Source: Prevotella sp. ne3005 (GTDB taxonomy: Bacteria; Bacteroidota; Bacteroidia; Bacteroidales; Bacteroidaceae). From it: DNA of 64,000 bases. The stretch lies in NCBI RefSeq assembly GCF_900110085.1, contig NZ_FOCK01000006.1:62001-126000 (forward strand). The letters are read 5' to 3'. Of this stretch, positions 35,949 to 44,801 are shown in pieces. Positions within the stretch are counted from its first letter, which is position 1, and each line of letters begins with the position of its first letter. The notes below the pieces were generated by a model. That model saw nothing but the letters and a program-made list of their open reading frames with translations, did not search any database and was not told where the DNA came from. The position numbers and the translations under genes are program-made.

Positions 35949-37070
35949 ATGTATAAAACTAGCAATCTCCCCAACACCCGAATCGATGTGGCCGATGCCT
36001 TGCGAGGTATCGCCGTGGCTGGCATCATTCTGTATCATTCAGTAGAGCACTTCGACATCTTCACGCAAGATCCGATAGTCCATACATTGACAATCGACGA
36101 GACAGTGGCCGATGTTATGGCCTGGCTGCTCTCAGGCAAGATGTATGGCATCTTCGCCATGCTCTTCGGCTTGAGTTTTTTCATCATGAACGACAACCAG
36201 CAGCAGAAAGGCAAGAATTTCTCCTTACGCTTTGCTTGGCGCATGTGCCTGTTGTTCTGCTTTGGCGTTGTCAACGTGGCCTTCTACGATGGCGACATTC
36301 TGATGCTTTATGCGTGTTACGGTCTGCTGCTCATCCCCGTCAGCTATCTGCCGTCAAAATGGGTATGGTGCATCATCGCCTTGTTGGCCATACAGCCAGT
36401 AGAACTTTATTATCTGCTGACAGGCACCACAATCGACCACAGCACCTTGTGGGAAATGTATGGCAAGGTCATCAGTACACACGAGCATGGTACATTCTGG
36501 GAGAACACCCTCACCAACCTGCGATACGGTTTTGAGTTGAATCTGCGCTTCAATGTCTATAGCGGACGTCTGACACAGTTGCTCTGCCTCTTTATCCTAG
36601 GCATGCAGTTGGGACGGCAGAGATTATTCTACAACGAGGGCAGACATCTGAAGATATGGCACAGCATCCTCATTAGCTCGGCCATCGTAGTCCTTGCATT
36701 GAGTTTTGTGGATTTTGGCAATCTTGAATCTTGGCTTACGCCCATCTACAACTTCTTGATCCTATTGATGATTGTCTCTGCCATCGTCTCGGCTTGGTAT
36801 GCTTTCGAGGGTGTTCGTCGAGTGCTGCATCATCTCTGTATCTTTGGGCGTATGAGTCTTACCAACTACCTGCTCCAATCCATCATCGGCTGCTTCATCT
36901 TCTGCGGCTATGGTCTTGCCTGTTATCGGCTTTTAGGTGTTACCTATGCCGTCATGGTTGGATGTGGAATGGTTGTTTGTCAGTATCTCTTTGCCCGTTA
37001 TTGGTTTAGCAGCCATACTCGCGGACCGTTAGAGGGTCTTTGGAGAAAACTGACATGGATTGATTTTTAG
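35949..37070 (+). CDS. DUF418 family membrane protein
   Basis: A 373-residue integral membrane protein with about 9-10 hydrophobic segments, starting with RIDVADALRGIAVAGIIL, the typical N-terminus of the DUF418/YeiB family, and ending with a segment of the FGRMSLTNYLLQS type that defines the DUF418 domain. The family is distantly related to acyltransferase-3 membrane enzymes. Function is not established. It shares promoter G with the CAT-like gene. Confidence 0.85.
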   Translation: MYKTSNLPNTRIDVADALRGIAVAGIILYHSVEHFDIFTQDPIVHTLTIDETVADVMAWLLSGKMYGIFAMLFGLSFFIMNDNQQQKGKNFSLRFAWRMCLLFCFGVVNVAFYDGDILMLYACYGLLLIPVSYLPSKWVWCIIALLAIQPVELYYLLTGTTIDHSTLWEMYGKVISTHEHGTFWENTLTNLRYGFELNLRFNVYSGRLTQLLCLFILGMQLGRQRLFYNEGRHLKIWHSILISSAIVVLALSFVDFGNLESWLTPIYNFLILLMIVSAIVSAWYAFEGVRRVLHHLCIFGRMSLTNYLLQSIIGCFIFCGYGLACYRLLGVTYAVMVGCGMVVCQYLFARYWFSSHTRGPLEGLWRKLTWIDF

Positions 37071-37085
37071 TTAGATACATCATAA

Positions 37086-37160
37086 GGAGTAAAGCGGTAT
37101 TTTACTCGGAGTAAAGTGGGAGTTTACTCGGAGTAAAGTCAGGGGCTACTCCAAGTAAAG
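37086..37160. repeat. Tandem 15-bp palindromes with 22-nt period
   Basis: TTTACTCGGAGTAAA occurs perfectly at 37101-37115 and 37123-37137. Related copies lie on both sides (GGAGTAAAG at 37086-37094 and CTACTCCAAGTAAAG at 37146-37160). The array begins 16 nt after the DUF418 stop codon. It could fold into serial hairpins or bind a dimeric protein. No ORF is present. Confidence 0.8.
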
Positions 37161-37283
37161 TTCAAGAAATGATGTCAATGGTATTTCCCTGTTTGAAAAT
37201 AGGGAAATACCAAATAATTATGAAAAAACTGACAAATTCTGATTTTTTTGTCTCCAAAAGTGTTCTTTTTCATTTCTTTATTG

Positions 37284-37555
37284 TACCTTTGCATTGTGAT
37301 TCTGGAAAGAGTCGCCCGTAAAGGTGCACTTAGCTGTGCTTAATTGGGAACTGGGGTGTGAATCCCCGACTGTCCCGCAGCAGTAAACTCCATTATGGCT
37401 CCCAAGCATAAACGCCATTAAGCTTCGCTTGATAGCGTTCACGCTCGACAAAGCTCGATTACTTTCAGCTTTGTTCTCGCAAAAACACGCCATTGCCCGT
37501 TTGGGTGAGAAGGCGCTTGGGAGTGGAGGAAAGTCTGAAGACCAGCCTTTTTCGG
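37284..37555 (+). promoter_or_regulatory. Cobalamin riboswitch with promoter and enlarged variable arm
   Basis: A -7 box TACCTTTG lies at 37284-37291. From about 37311 the RNA shows GGTGCACTTAGCTGTGC, GGGAACTGGGGTGTGAATCC, GACTGTCCCGCAGCAGTAA and, at the 3' side, GTCTGAAGACCAGCC (37533-37547), the conserved B12-box core. The arm CTCCCAAGC (37399-37407) pairs with GCTTGGGAG (37515-37523) and holds a CTCG-rich insert of about 107 nt. It should repress downstream expression when adenosylcobalamin or a related cobalamin is plentiful. Confidence 0.88.
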
Positions 37556-37616
37556 TAACATGCCAAACGACCCTCGATGTAAGGGCGTGCGGAGAAACAA
37601 ACATTTTTGTGGGATT

Positions 37617-37799
37617 ATGAAACATGAATCAATCGTCGTCGTGTACGACAGTTGTCAGGCTATCGCTGAGGAGATAGCCGACAAGTTGGGTGCTGAAACC
37701 ATCAGTGTCCAGAGTATGAATGTCAGGCAGATCGAGAACAGCCAGATGCTCCGACGTGCAATCTCAATCGCTCGACCTCTGGTTGCTCTAATACTTTAG
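37617..37799 (+). pseudogene. Truncated flavodoxin-like frame behind the riboswitch
   Basis: Sixty codons starting MKHESIVVVYDSCQAIAEE. The beta-strand, loop and helix are like the first 40 residues of a flavodoxin (phosphate loop in place), but the frame then runs into a stop after LVALIL, and the other frames of the following 50 nt give no clear continuation. I read it as the remnant of a cobalamin-controlled flavodoxin. A genuine short leader peptide is less likely but not excluded. Confidence 0.5.
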
Positions 37800-37847
37800 A
37801 GAATTGGATCTGCGCCATTTCGCCTAACTTATAAAACCATTACTATT

Positions 37848-37934
37848 ATGCAGTATATCTTTATTGTTGCCATTGAATTTGTCATTGCTTTCACAGGAGT
37901 CGCCCTACTCATCAAGTACTACAACCACAAGTGA
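37848..37934 (+). CDS. 28-residue single-span membrane peptide
   Basis: ATG at 37848 opens a 28-codon frame: hydrophobic residues from Tyr3 to Ile22, one Glu at 10, and a polar, basic end KYYNHK. This is a plausible single membrane span with a cytoplasmic positive tail. It lies 48 nt after the truncated flavodoxin frame and is the only intact candidate product downstream of the cobalamin riboswitch on this strand. There is no homologue I can name; short hydrophobic frames also arise by chance. Confidence 0.4.
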   Translation: MQYIFIVAIEFVIAFTGVALLIKYYNHK

Positions 37935-37976
37935 CAGAGCAGCGAGCACCGTTAAGCTTACCTAACGGCCTCCACA

Positions 37977-38288
37977 TCATTGCATCACGCTATCCATCAG
38001 ATACACGATGGCACAGCAGATAGCGGCTACGGGGAAAAGACCTAAGCGGCGCCAGGCAGCGATGATTCCTACTACGAGGGCGACGATGCCAGAGAGGGGC
38101 GAGATGGTGGTTTGTATCATACTGGGAAAGGTCATGACGGCCAGCGTTACGTAGGGCACATAATACAGGAAACTGCGCACAAAACGGTTGCTTATCTCAC
38201 CTTTGATGAGCATCATGGGCACCACACGTATTAAATTGGTGGTGATGATAGCCAGCAGAATGCAGATAATGATGCTACGGTTATCCAT
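37977..38288 (-). CDS. azlD: AzlD-family small subunit of branched-chain amino acid exporter
   Basis: A 103-residue protein with three to four hydrophobic segments, reading IIICILLAIITTNLIRVVP at the start and YVPYVTLAVMTFP in the middle, which fits the AzlD family. AzlC and AzlD together export branched-chain amino acids. The gene overlaps azlC by 8 nt and converges with the riboswitch region. Confidence 0.85.
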   Translation of the reverse strand: MDNRSIIICILLAIITTNLIRVVPMMLIKGEISNRFVRSFLYYVPYVTLAVMTFPSMIQTTISPLSGIVALVVGIIAAWRRLGLFPVAAICCAIVYLMDSVMQ

Positions 38289-38994
38289 GGGCCTCCTCCT
38301 TGGTATTAATAGGTTTCAACCAGGCTGCCACAGCCGAAATAACAATGGTGAGCACGATGGTTCTCGTACCAGCGCTCCAGCTGCTCACCACAGGTGCTAC
38401 AGCACAGATGCCACTCAGCACGAAACTGGCCACTACGGCATACAGCACATGACGGTCGTTACGGGCAGGGGGCATAATAATGGCCAGAAACATGCCATAA
38501 AGGGCCACACTAAGGGCGGCAACGATGTTAGCCGGCAGCATACCGCCAGCCACAATGCCTGCTGCACAGCCCGACGCCCAGAACAATGTAGAGACAAGGG
38601 CTGCCGAATAGGTGTAAGCTGGCTTACAATAAGGTTGACGGGCGATGGAGATACCAAAAACCTCATCGGTAACGCAGCTGGCCATCAGCACTCTGTGCAA
38701 CCACGACGTGCCTGGTGCAATCTTCTGCGAGAGTGCCGCACTCATCAGCATATAACGCAGGTTAACCACCAAACACATGATTACAATCTCGGCATAGGCA
38801 GCCTGGGCAGCCACCAACGTATAGACGCCATATTCGCCAGCCGAGGCACGGGTAAAGAAACTGCTTACAAAGCCCACAACAGCCGACAAGCCTGCCTGCT
38901 TGGCAATGATGCCCAGCGAGAAAGCGACGGCAAAGTAGCCCAAAGCTATGGGGATTCCGTCGCGAAAGCCTTGAAGTATTTCTCTTTGTCGCAT
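38281..38994 (-). CDS. azlC: AzlC-family branched-chain amino acid exporter, large subunit
   Basis: An integral membrane protein of about 237 residues with the typical N-terminus FRDGIPIALGYFAVAFSLG and GEYGVYTL region of AzlC. The frame extends to 39027, but a -7 box TACTTTTG (minus strand, 39010-39017) lies inside that extension, so the Met at 38994 (MRQREILQG) is the better start. It overlaps azlD by 8 nt. Confidence 0.87.
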   Translation of the reverse strand: MRQREILQGFRDGIPIALGYFAVAFSLGIIAKQAGLSAVVGFVSSFFTRASAGEYGVYTLVAAQAAYAEIVIMCLVVNLRYMLMSAALSQKIAPGTSWLHRVLMASCVTDEVFGISIARQPYCKPAYTYSAALVSTLFWASGCAAGIVAGGMLPANIVAALSVALYGMFLAIIMPPARNDRHVLYAVVASFVLSGICAVAPVVSSWSAGTRTIVLTIVISAVAAWLKPINTKEEAHG

Positions 38995-39009
38995 AACAGT
39001 TTCGGCGTG

Positions 39010-39067
39010 CAAAAGTACACTTTTCATTCCAAACCACCAATTTTTTTCGGAATAATTGCTAACTTTG
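39010..39067. promoter_or_regulatory. Divergent promoters of azlC and the response regulator
   Basis: On the minus strand TACTTTTG occupies 39010-39017, 15 nt upstream of the chosen azlC start. On the plus strand TAACTTTG lies at 39060-39067, 22 nt before the response-regulator ATG. The -33 elements are weak on both sides. Confidence 0.5.
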
Positions 39068-39089
39068 CACCCAAAAGTTTATGTAATTT

Positions 39090-39788
39090 ATGAAAATACT
39101 TGTTATAGACGACGAACAGGATATCTGTGAGATACTGCAATACAATCTGGAGACTGAAGGATTTGAGGTCATGACGGCTAATTCGGCAGAAGAGGCGCTC
39201 CAGCTTCCTCTGCATGAGTTTTCACTGATTCTGCTGGATGTGATGATGGGCGAGATGTCGGGATTCCAGATGGCACGGCAATTGAAGGATAACCCAACGA
39301 CAGCGCAGATTCCCATCATTTTCATCACAGCGCTCGATGGCGAAGACAGCCTAGTGAAGGGACTGAACATCGGAGCAGATGACTATATTGCTAAACCGCT
39401 GAGTATGAAGGAGGTGATGGCCAGAGTCAGAGCGGTACTCAGACGGGCGTCTCATACTTTGCCCAAACAAGAAGATATGCCCATTACAACTTCAGGTAAC
39501 AGGATTTGCTATGAAAGCATTACGCTCGACCTAAACGCGAAGACCGTTACCCTCGATGGCGAGGAACTGATATGCACGAAACTGGAGTTTGAACTGTTGT
39601 CGTTCTTTCTCCAGCATCCCTGTAGGGTGTTTTCGCGGGAGGATCTGCTGAAGTATTGCTGGCCGCAGGATGTAGTGGTGCTCGATCGTACGGTAGACGT
39701 AAATATCACCCGACTGCGCAAGAAAATCGGTCGTTATGGCAAACAAATTAAAACACGTGTCGGATATGGCTACTACTTTGAGAAGTAA
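39090..39788 (+). CDS. OmpR/PhoB-type response regulator
   Basis: A 232-residue two-component regulator: an N-terminal receiver with the acidic pair Asp7/Asp8, phosphorylation site Asp50 (LLDVMMG) and the conserved Lys in YIAKP, then a C-terminal winged helix (LICTKLEFELLSFFLQHP, RVFSREDLLKYCW, VDVNITRLRKKIG). It overlaps the histidine kinase frame by up to 53 nt. A convergent Na/phosphate symporter gene with a PhoU-like domain lies just past the kinase, which hints at, but does not prove, phosphate control. Confidence 0.93.
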   Translation: MKILVIDDEQDICEILQYNLETEGFEVMTANSAEEALQLPLHEFSLILLDVMMGEMSGFQMARQLKDNPTTAQIPIIFITALDGEDSLVKGLNIGADDYIAKPLSMKEVMARVRAVLRRASHTLPKQEDMPITTSGNRICYESITLDLNAKTVTLDGEELICTKLEFELLSFFLQHPCRVFSREDLLKYCWPQDVVVLDRTVDVNITRLRKKIGRYGKQIKTRVGYGYYFEK

Positions 39789-41205
39789 GTCCTTTCAGCG
39801 CAACCTGCTGCTTAGCATAGGTGGCGTTTTCCTGCTCTTTGCAGTTTGCTTCAGCGTGTATCAATACCAGCGCGAGAAGGAATACAAGATTGACATTCTG
39901 CACTCACGCCTTCAGATGTACAACTATGAAATGGTGCAGACGCTGGGCGAGGATAGTCTGACCAATGGCCGTCTGTTTCGCGACTATGTAGGACGGCACA
40001 GCATGGAAGGGCTTCGTGTGTCGATTATTGACAGGAATGGGCGGGTCCTTCTCGACAGTTACGATGCCAATCCCGGTTCACTGGGCAATCACCTGCAGCG
40101 AACGGAGATTCAACAGGCATTGCGTGATGGTAACGGCTACGACATCAAGCGTCTGTCACAATCCACCCACGAGACCTATTTCTATTCTGCCACTCGATTC
40201 GGCAACCTCATTGTGCGTGCTGCCGTGCCCTACTCTGCCGAGTTGACACGCTCGCTTCAGGCCGACAACACCTACATCTACTTTGCCATTGCCCTGACCC
40301 TGTTGCTGGGCATCGTGCTCTATCTGAGCACCCGTCGTATCAGCCGCCATATCGGTTATCTTCGTGAATTCGCCGTCAAGGCTGAAGAAGGCGAGGAACT
40401 AGATCACGAACTGGAGCGCCGTCTGCCCGATGACGAGCTGGGCGACATCAGTCACACCATCATCATGCTTTACTGGAAACTGCGCCATTCAGAGGAAGAC
40501 AAGGTGCGCATCAAGCGCCAACTCACGCAGAATGCCGCTCACGAACTGAAGACACCTGCCGCCAGCATTCATGGTTACCTGGAGAGCATCCTCGACCATC
40601 CAGACATGCCCGAAGACAAGAAGAAACATTTTCTGGAGCGCTGCTATGCTCAGAGCGAGCGTATGAGCAAACTGCTACAAGACATGAGCGCGCTCACCAA
40701 ATTGGACGAAATGGATGACAGCCACTCACGTGAAAATTACCATCAGGTAAACGTCTTGCAAATCATTCAGAGTGCCCTCGACGATACAGCCCTGCAACTC
40801 CACGACAAAGGCATCACCCCGTCGCTTCAAGTGCCCCAGCATATAGAAGTCCTCGGCGATGCAAGCCTAATCTACAGCATCTTCCGCAACCTCATCGACA
40901 ACGCCATATCTTACGCGACAGGTGCCTCGCGTCTCGCCATTGTCTGCAAAGAGGCAGAATCCGAAGGCCGCCATTTCTATGAGTTCCTGGTTAGCGACAA
41001 TGGCCCTGGCGTAGAACCGCAACACCTCGACCACCTCTTCGAACGTTTCTACCGCATTGACAAAGGTCGCTCGCGCAAACTCGGCGGCACAGGTCTCGGC
41101 CTTGCCATCGTGAAAAATGCAGTTGCTGCCCACGGAGGAACGGCAACTGCACAACTCACACCCGGCGGCGGGCTCACCATACGCTTTACCCTTGCGAGGT
41201 TTTAA
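39736..41205 (+). CDS. Sensor histidine kinase
   Basis: A 489-residue membrane kinase. It has two membrane segments (about 21-40 and 178-196) flanking a periplasmic sensor, a linker, the phospho-acceptor H box NAAHELKTPAASIHG (His at about 269), and the ATPase boxes NLIDNAISYA, DNGPGV and GGTGLGLAIV. The partner is the response regulator upstream, whose frame overlaps this start. Met at 39766 is an alternative start with less overlap. It converges with the Na/Pi symporter gene and overlaps it by 4 nt. Confidence 0.92.
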   Translation: MANKLKHVSDMATTLRSKSFQRNLLLSIGGVFLLFAVCFSVYQYQREKEYKIDILHSRLQMYNYEMVQTLGEDSLTNGRLFRDYVGRHSMEGLRVSIIDRNGRVLLDSYDANPGSLGNHLQRTEIQQALRDGNGYDIKRLSQSTHETYFYSATRFGNLIVRAAVPYSAELTRSLQADNTYIYFAIALTLLLGIVLYLSTRRISRHIGYLREFAVKAEEGEELDHELERRLPDDELGDISHTIIMLYWKLRHSEEDKVRIKRQLTQNAAHELKTPAASIHGYLESILDHPDMPEDKKKHFLERCYAQSERMSKLLQDMSALTKLDEMDDSHSRENYHQVNVLQIIQSALDDTALQLHDKGITPSLQVPQHIEVLGDASLIYSIFRNLIDNAISYATGASRLAIVCKEAESEGRHFYEFLVSDNGPGVEPQHLDHLFERFYRIDKGRSRKLGGTGLGLAIVKNAVAAHGGTATAQLTPGGGLTIRFTLARF

Positions 41206-42911
41206 TCCTGTCCATTCCTCGGTCTGTCTTCATAGTCGTTGTTCAGACCTTTGCCTGCCTGCACCACGTTCATCACGTAGTCTGCCAGATGCTCACACTC
41301 GGAGATGAAATCGATGTAGAACACGCCGAGCTGATAGCTGTAGTGACCGGCATTCACGTCATACAGGTTCTGGTTGCGTAGCTGTTTGCGGTAGTTGTTG
41401 ATTTCATGCTCGATGTTGATGGATTTCGTGATGTTAGTTCTTGGTGCTGTTAGGTCTATGCGCTTCATCATTTCTTCCAATGAGCCTTCTACGAGGCCGA
41501 GCATCGTCTGCATGTGTTGCGTCTGCTCTGGCGTAAAGGCATCCTGACAATGCATGCGGTGGCGGTTCAGCGTGCGACCGAGGTTATACACCGAGTCGCC
41601 GATGGACTCCAGTTCCGTTATCTGGCGCAACATCTTCTGAATCTGAGCCTTCGAGGCATCCGACAGGCGCCCCTCGCTCACCTTGTTCAGATAGGCGGCA
41701 ATCTCCATTTCCATCGAGTCGGTGATGCTTTCGTATTTCCCGATACGTGAGAAAAGTTTGTTGAACTCCGTCTCGTCCTCCGTCTGCATCAGTTCTGGAA
41801 CGAAGCCAAACATCCGTTGGCAACGCTCTGCGAAATGGTGAATCTCTTTCTGTGCCTCCATGATGCTGAGTTCTGCTGTGGAGAGCAGACCACCGCTGAT
41901 GAACCGCAAACGATAATCCTCGTCCTGAGCTTTCATCGGCAGCACATGGCACACGAGCATCTCAATCTGACGGACGAAACCGATGAGCAGCAGCGTGTTG
42001 ATGATATTGAAGGCGGTGTGGAAGGCCGACAGCTTGAAGAGGTCGTTGCCGCCACCCATCACATTGTCGACAAACCAGCTGACAGCATCACATGCTGGAT
42101 AGAATACGATGAGGAACGCCACGACGCCAAACACATTAAAGAACATGTGGGCGAGAGCGGCACGACGCGCCTGTGTGTTGGCGGTGAGCGAGGCCATAAA
42201 CGCCGTAATGGTAGTACCTATGTTCTGTCCCATGGCCAATGCTGCAGCCTGCTCGAAACCAAAGCCGGGGATGTTCATGCCGAAGAGCATCAGCGTGATA
42301 GCCATTGCGGCAGATGATGACTGTACAATCATTGTCACCAATGCACCGACCACAATAAACAGCAAGATTGTGAAGAACGAATTCTGCGGCACATGCGCCA
42401 GTATGCCCGCCACCATATCGCCAATACCCATGGCTGTAGCTACATCCTGAAGGAAGGCCAAGCCCATAAACAAGAACGAGAAGCCGAAGATGAATTCCCC
42501 AAAGCTTTTCCTGTTACCTTTTCCACTGAAAATCAGTGGCATACCGATGGCCAGCAGAGGAATAGAGAAGGCTGCAATATCCACTTTGAAACCTACAGCC
42601 GAGATAATCCACGCCGTCACCGTCGTACCGATGTTGGCACCCATGATGACACCGATACTCTGGCCAAGCGTCATCAATCCGGCATTCACAAAACTCACCA
42701 CCATCACCGTCGTTGCACTCGACGACTGGATGAGTGCCGTAATCAGGACACCTGTCAGGACACCCATTATGCGGTTCTTGGTCATTGCCGCCAAAATACT
42801 ACGCAGGCGATCGCCCGCAAACTTCTCAAGGCCCTCCGACATCGTCTTCATTCCGAAGAGGAACAATGCCAGCGAACCCACAAGCGAGAAAATGTTGATA
42901 ATCAATTCCAT
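41202..42911 (-). CDS. Na/Pi-cotransporter family protein with PhoU-like domain
   Basis: A 569-residue protein. The N-terminal half carries the two inverted membrane repeats of the NptA/PNaS family with the repeated QSSSA motif (TALIQSSSATTVMVV and MIVQSSSAAMAITL). The C-terminal part (about 350-550) is a helical PhoU-like domain. It should import phosphate with sodium. A -7 box TACCTTTG (minus, 42936-42943) precedes it. It is convergent with the histidine kinase gene. Confidence 0.9.
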   Translation of the reverse strand: MELIINIFSLVGSLALFLFGMKTMSEGLEKFAGDRLRSILAAMTKNRIMGVLTGVLITALIQSSSATTVMVVSFVNAGLMTLGQSIGVIMGANIGTTVTAWIISAVGFKVDIAAFSIPLLAIGMPLIFSGKGNRKSFGEFIFGFSFLFMGLAFLQDVATAMGIGDMVAGILAHVPQNSFFTILLFIVVGALVTMIVQSSSAAMAITLMLFGMNIPGFGFEQAAALAMGQNIGTTITAFMASLTANTQARRAALAHMFFNVFGVVAFLIVFYPACDAVSWFVDNVMGGGNDLFKLSAFHTAFNIINTLLLIGFVRQIEMLVCHVLPMKAQDEDYRLRFISGGLLSTAELSIMEAQKEIHHFAERCQRMFGFVPELMQTEDETEFNKLFSRIGKYESITDSMEMEIAAYLNKVSEGRLSDASKAQIQKMLRQITELESIGDSVYNLGRTLNRHRMHCQDAFTPEQTQHMQTMLGLVEGSLEEMMKRIDLTAPRTNITKSINIEHEINNYRKQLRNQNLYDVNAGHYSYQLGVFYIDFISECEHLADYVMNVVQAGKGLNNDYEDRPRNGQD

Positions 42912-43108
42912 TTCTTTGTCTTTTTAATGATGCGACAAAGGTAATGGTATTTTGTTACGCCTTTATTACACAGATGTTACAATGCTGTTACAACTGGCCC
43001 GTGCTATGGATTTCGACACAAGGGAAATCATAAAGTTTCATAATGTTTACCACAATTGCAGAGGAATTTGGGGGAAAATGAGTACCTTTGTCCATTATTT
43101 GAATTCCG

Positions 43109-43969
43109 ATGTGGACTAAACCCTGGACAATGAAAGAAGGCTTTATCATTGGAGGAGGCCTTATCTTTGCAGGACTGATACTGGAACTGAGTGTCGGCCC
43201 TGTAGTGTGGGAGACCTTTGCGTGGCCTGTCAATGGAATCGTGCTAGCTGGATTCCTGGCACTGATTGCCACCGTTTTCCTCTTGCGGAAACGAGTTTAT
43301 GCGTTTCGTTTCATAGGCACCTATCAGGCAGCCATTCCCACGCTGATGTATGCTGTATTACTCACGATTATTATGGGACTGACGCGACAGACGGAGAATG
43401 GCACGTGGCTGAACAACATGCTTGTTTTCTGGCCCTTTGTGCTTATCTATGTCTATATGGCGGTGATTCTCGGCGTCACTGTACTCCGACGACTAAATAA
43501 CATTCCCTTTTTGCTGAATCACCTTGGTTTGTTCATCGCCATGACCACTGCCACACTAGGCAATGCCGATATGCAACGACTGAAGATGATTACAATGGTT
43601 GGCGAGCCAGAATGGCGGGCAATGGCCCAGAATGGAGCCATCCGCGAGATGCCTCTGACCATAGAACTGAAGCAGTTTATCATGGAGACCTATGATGACG
43701 GCTCACCCAAGCGGTATGCCTCAGAGATACAGATTCAGACTAAGAGTGGCAAGAAGATTGAGACCACCGTCGATGTCAACAAGCCCGTAGAGGTGGATGG
43801 ATGGAAGATCTACCAATATGGCTACGACACAAAGATGGGGGCCATGAGTCAGATCTCCATACTTGAACTTGTGAGCGACCCTTGGTTGCCCCTGGTCTAT
43901 ACGGGCATCTACATGATGCTTGCCGGAGCTGTTTGCATGTTTTTGAAAGGGAAAAAGGTGAAAAAGTAA
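43109..43969 (+). CDS. ResB-like cytochrome c biogenesis protein
   Basis: A 286-residue membrane protein with about four spans in the first 150 residues, a soluble middle (about 160-255) and a final span at about 260-280. Together with the CcsA-type gene directly downstream it looks like the ResB half of system II cytochrome c assembly, in the shorter form usual in Bacteroidetes. The C-terminus KGKKVKK is encoded by the AAGGTGAAAAAGTAAAAA-type leader of the next gene. A TACCTTTG at 43083-43090 is close to the start. Confidence 0.75.
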   Translation: MWTKPWTMKEGFIIGGGLIFAGLILELSVGPVVWETFAWPVNGIVLAGFLALIATVFLLRKRVYAFRFIGTYQAAIPTLMYAVLLTIIMGLTRQTENGTWLNNMLVFWPFVLIYVYMAVILGVTVLRRLNNIPFLLNHLGLFIAMTTATLGNADMQRLKMITMVGEPEWRAMAQNGAIREMPLTIELKQFIMETYDDGSPKRYASEIQIQTKSGKKIETTVDVNKPVEVDGWKIYQYGYDTKMGAMSQISILELVSDPWLPLVYTGIYMMLAGAVCMFLKGKKVKK

Positions 43970-43982
43970 AAATGGAAAGATC

Positions 43983-44768
43983 ATGAGTTGGGAAGAGTTT
44001 ATATATTTTGCGATTGCCGCGATGCTACTTTGGGCTATAGGGGCCTGGGCTGCCTGGAAAGAGAAGACGGCAGTGGCCTATATGTCGACCATCGCAGGAC
44101 TCGCCATATTCTTTAGCTTTATCCTGATGATGTGGATATCGTTGGAACGTCCGCCTTTGCGTACAATGGGTGAGACACGCCTCTGGTACTCGTTCTTCCT
44201 GCCGTTGGCAGGTATCACCGTCTATTCGCGTTGGAAATATAAGTGGATACTCTCGTTCTCAACGGTTCTGGCACTGGTGTTTATCTGTGTGAACCTCTTC
44301 AAGCCTGAGATTCACTCCAAGACGCTGATGCCTGCCTTGCAGAGCCCTTGGTTTGCCCCTCATGTCATCGTCTATATGTTCGCCTATGCCGTCTTAGGTG
44401 CTTCAACAGTGATGGCACTCTATCTGCTGTGCTTCAAAAAGGGAAAGGTTTCCGATGAAGAATATGAGATTACAGACAATCTGGTTTACGTGGGGTTGGC
44501 CTTCATGACCATTGGCATGCTCTTTGGCGCACTCTGGGCAAAGGAGGCATGGGGGCATTATTGGTCATGGGATCCTAAAGAGACCTGGGCTGCCATCACT
44601 TGGTTTTCCTACCTCATTTACATCCACTACCGCCAGTTGCCTCAGCAAAAGTCCCGTCTGGCCTTGGGGATGCTCATCCTATCCTTCATCCTCCTGCAGA
44701 TGTGTTGGTGGGGCATCAATTACCTGCCCGCTGCCCAAGGCTCCAGCGTACATACTTATAGTACATGA
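43983..44768 (+). CDS. CcsA/CcmF-like cytochrome c biogenesis protein
   Basis: A 261-residue membrane protein with about eight hydrophobic segments. The haem-handling WWD-type motif reads WGHYWSWDPKETWA, with flanking conserved His residues, which identifies the CcsA family. With the ResB-like protein it would move haem across the inner membrane and attach it to CxxCH apocytochromes, as in nitrite reductase NrfAH maturation in many Bacteroidales. The gene starts 13 nt after its partner. Confidence 0.9.
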   Translation: MSWEEFIYFAIAAMLLWAIGAWAAWKEKTAVAYMSTIAGLAIFFSFILMMWISLERPPLRTMGETRLWYSFFLPLAGITVYSRWKYKWILSFSTVLALVFICVNLFKPEIHSKTLMPALQSPWFAPHVIVYMFAYAVLGASTVMALYLLCFKKGKVSDEEYEITDNLVYVGLAFMTIGMLFGALWAKEAWGHYWSWDPKETWAAITWFSYLIYIHYRQLPQQKSRLALGMLILSFILLQMCWWGINYLPAAQGSSVHTYST

Positions 44769-44801
44769 TAACTTAAAGAAAAGAACTAAACTGATATGCT
44801 T

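Noticed and set aside
37949..37968. Hairpin CCGTTA/TAACGG between the 28-residue frame and azlD as a terminator
   Set aside because: Only a 6-bp stem with no T run; too weak to list as a feature.
42393..42944. 183-codon plus-strand frame rich in His, Arg and Thr
   Set aside because: Antisense to the Na/Pi symporter gene; the composition reflects the complementary strand of membrane codons.
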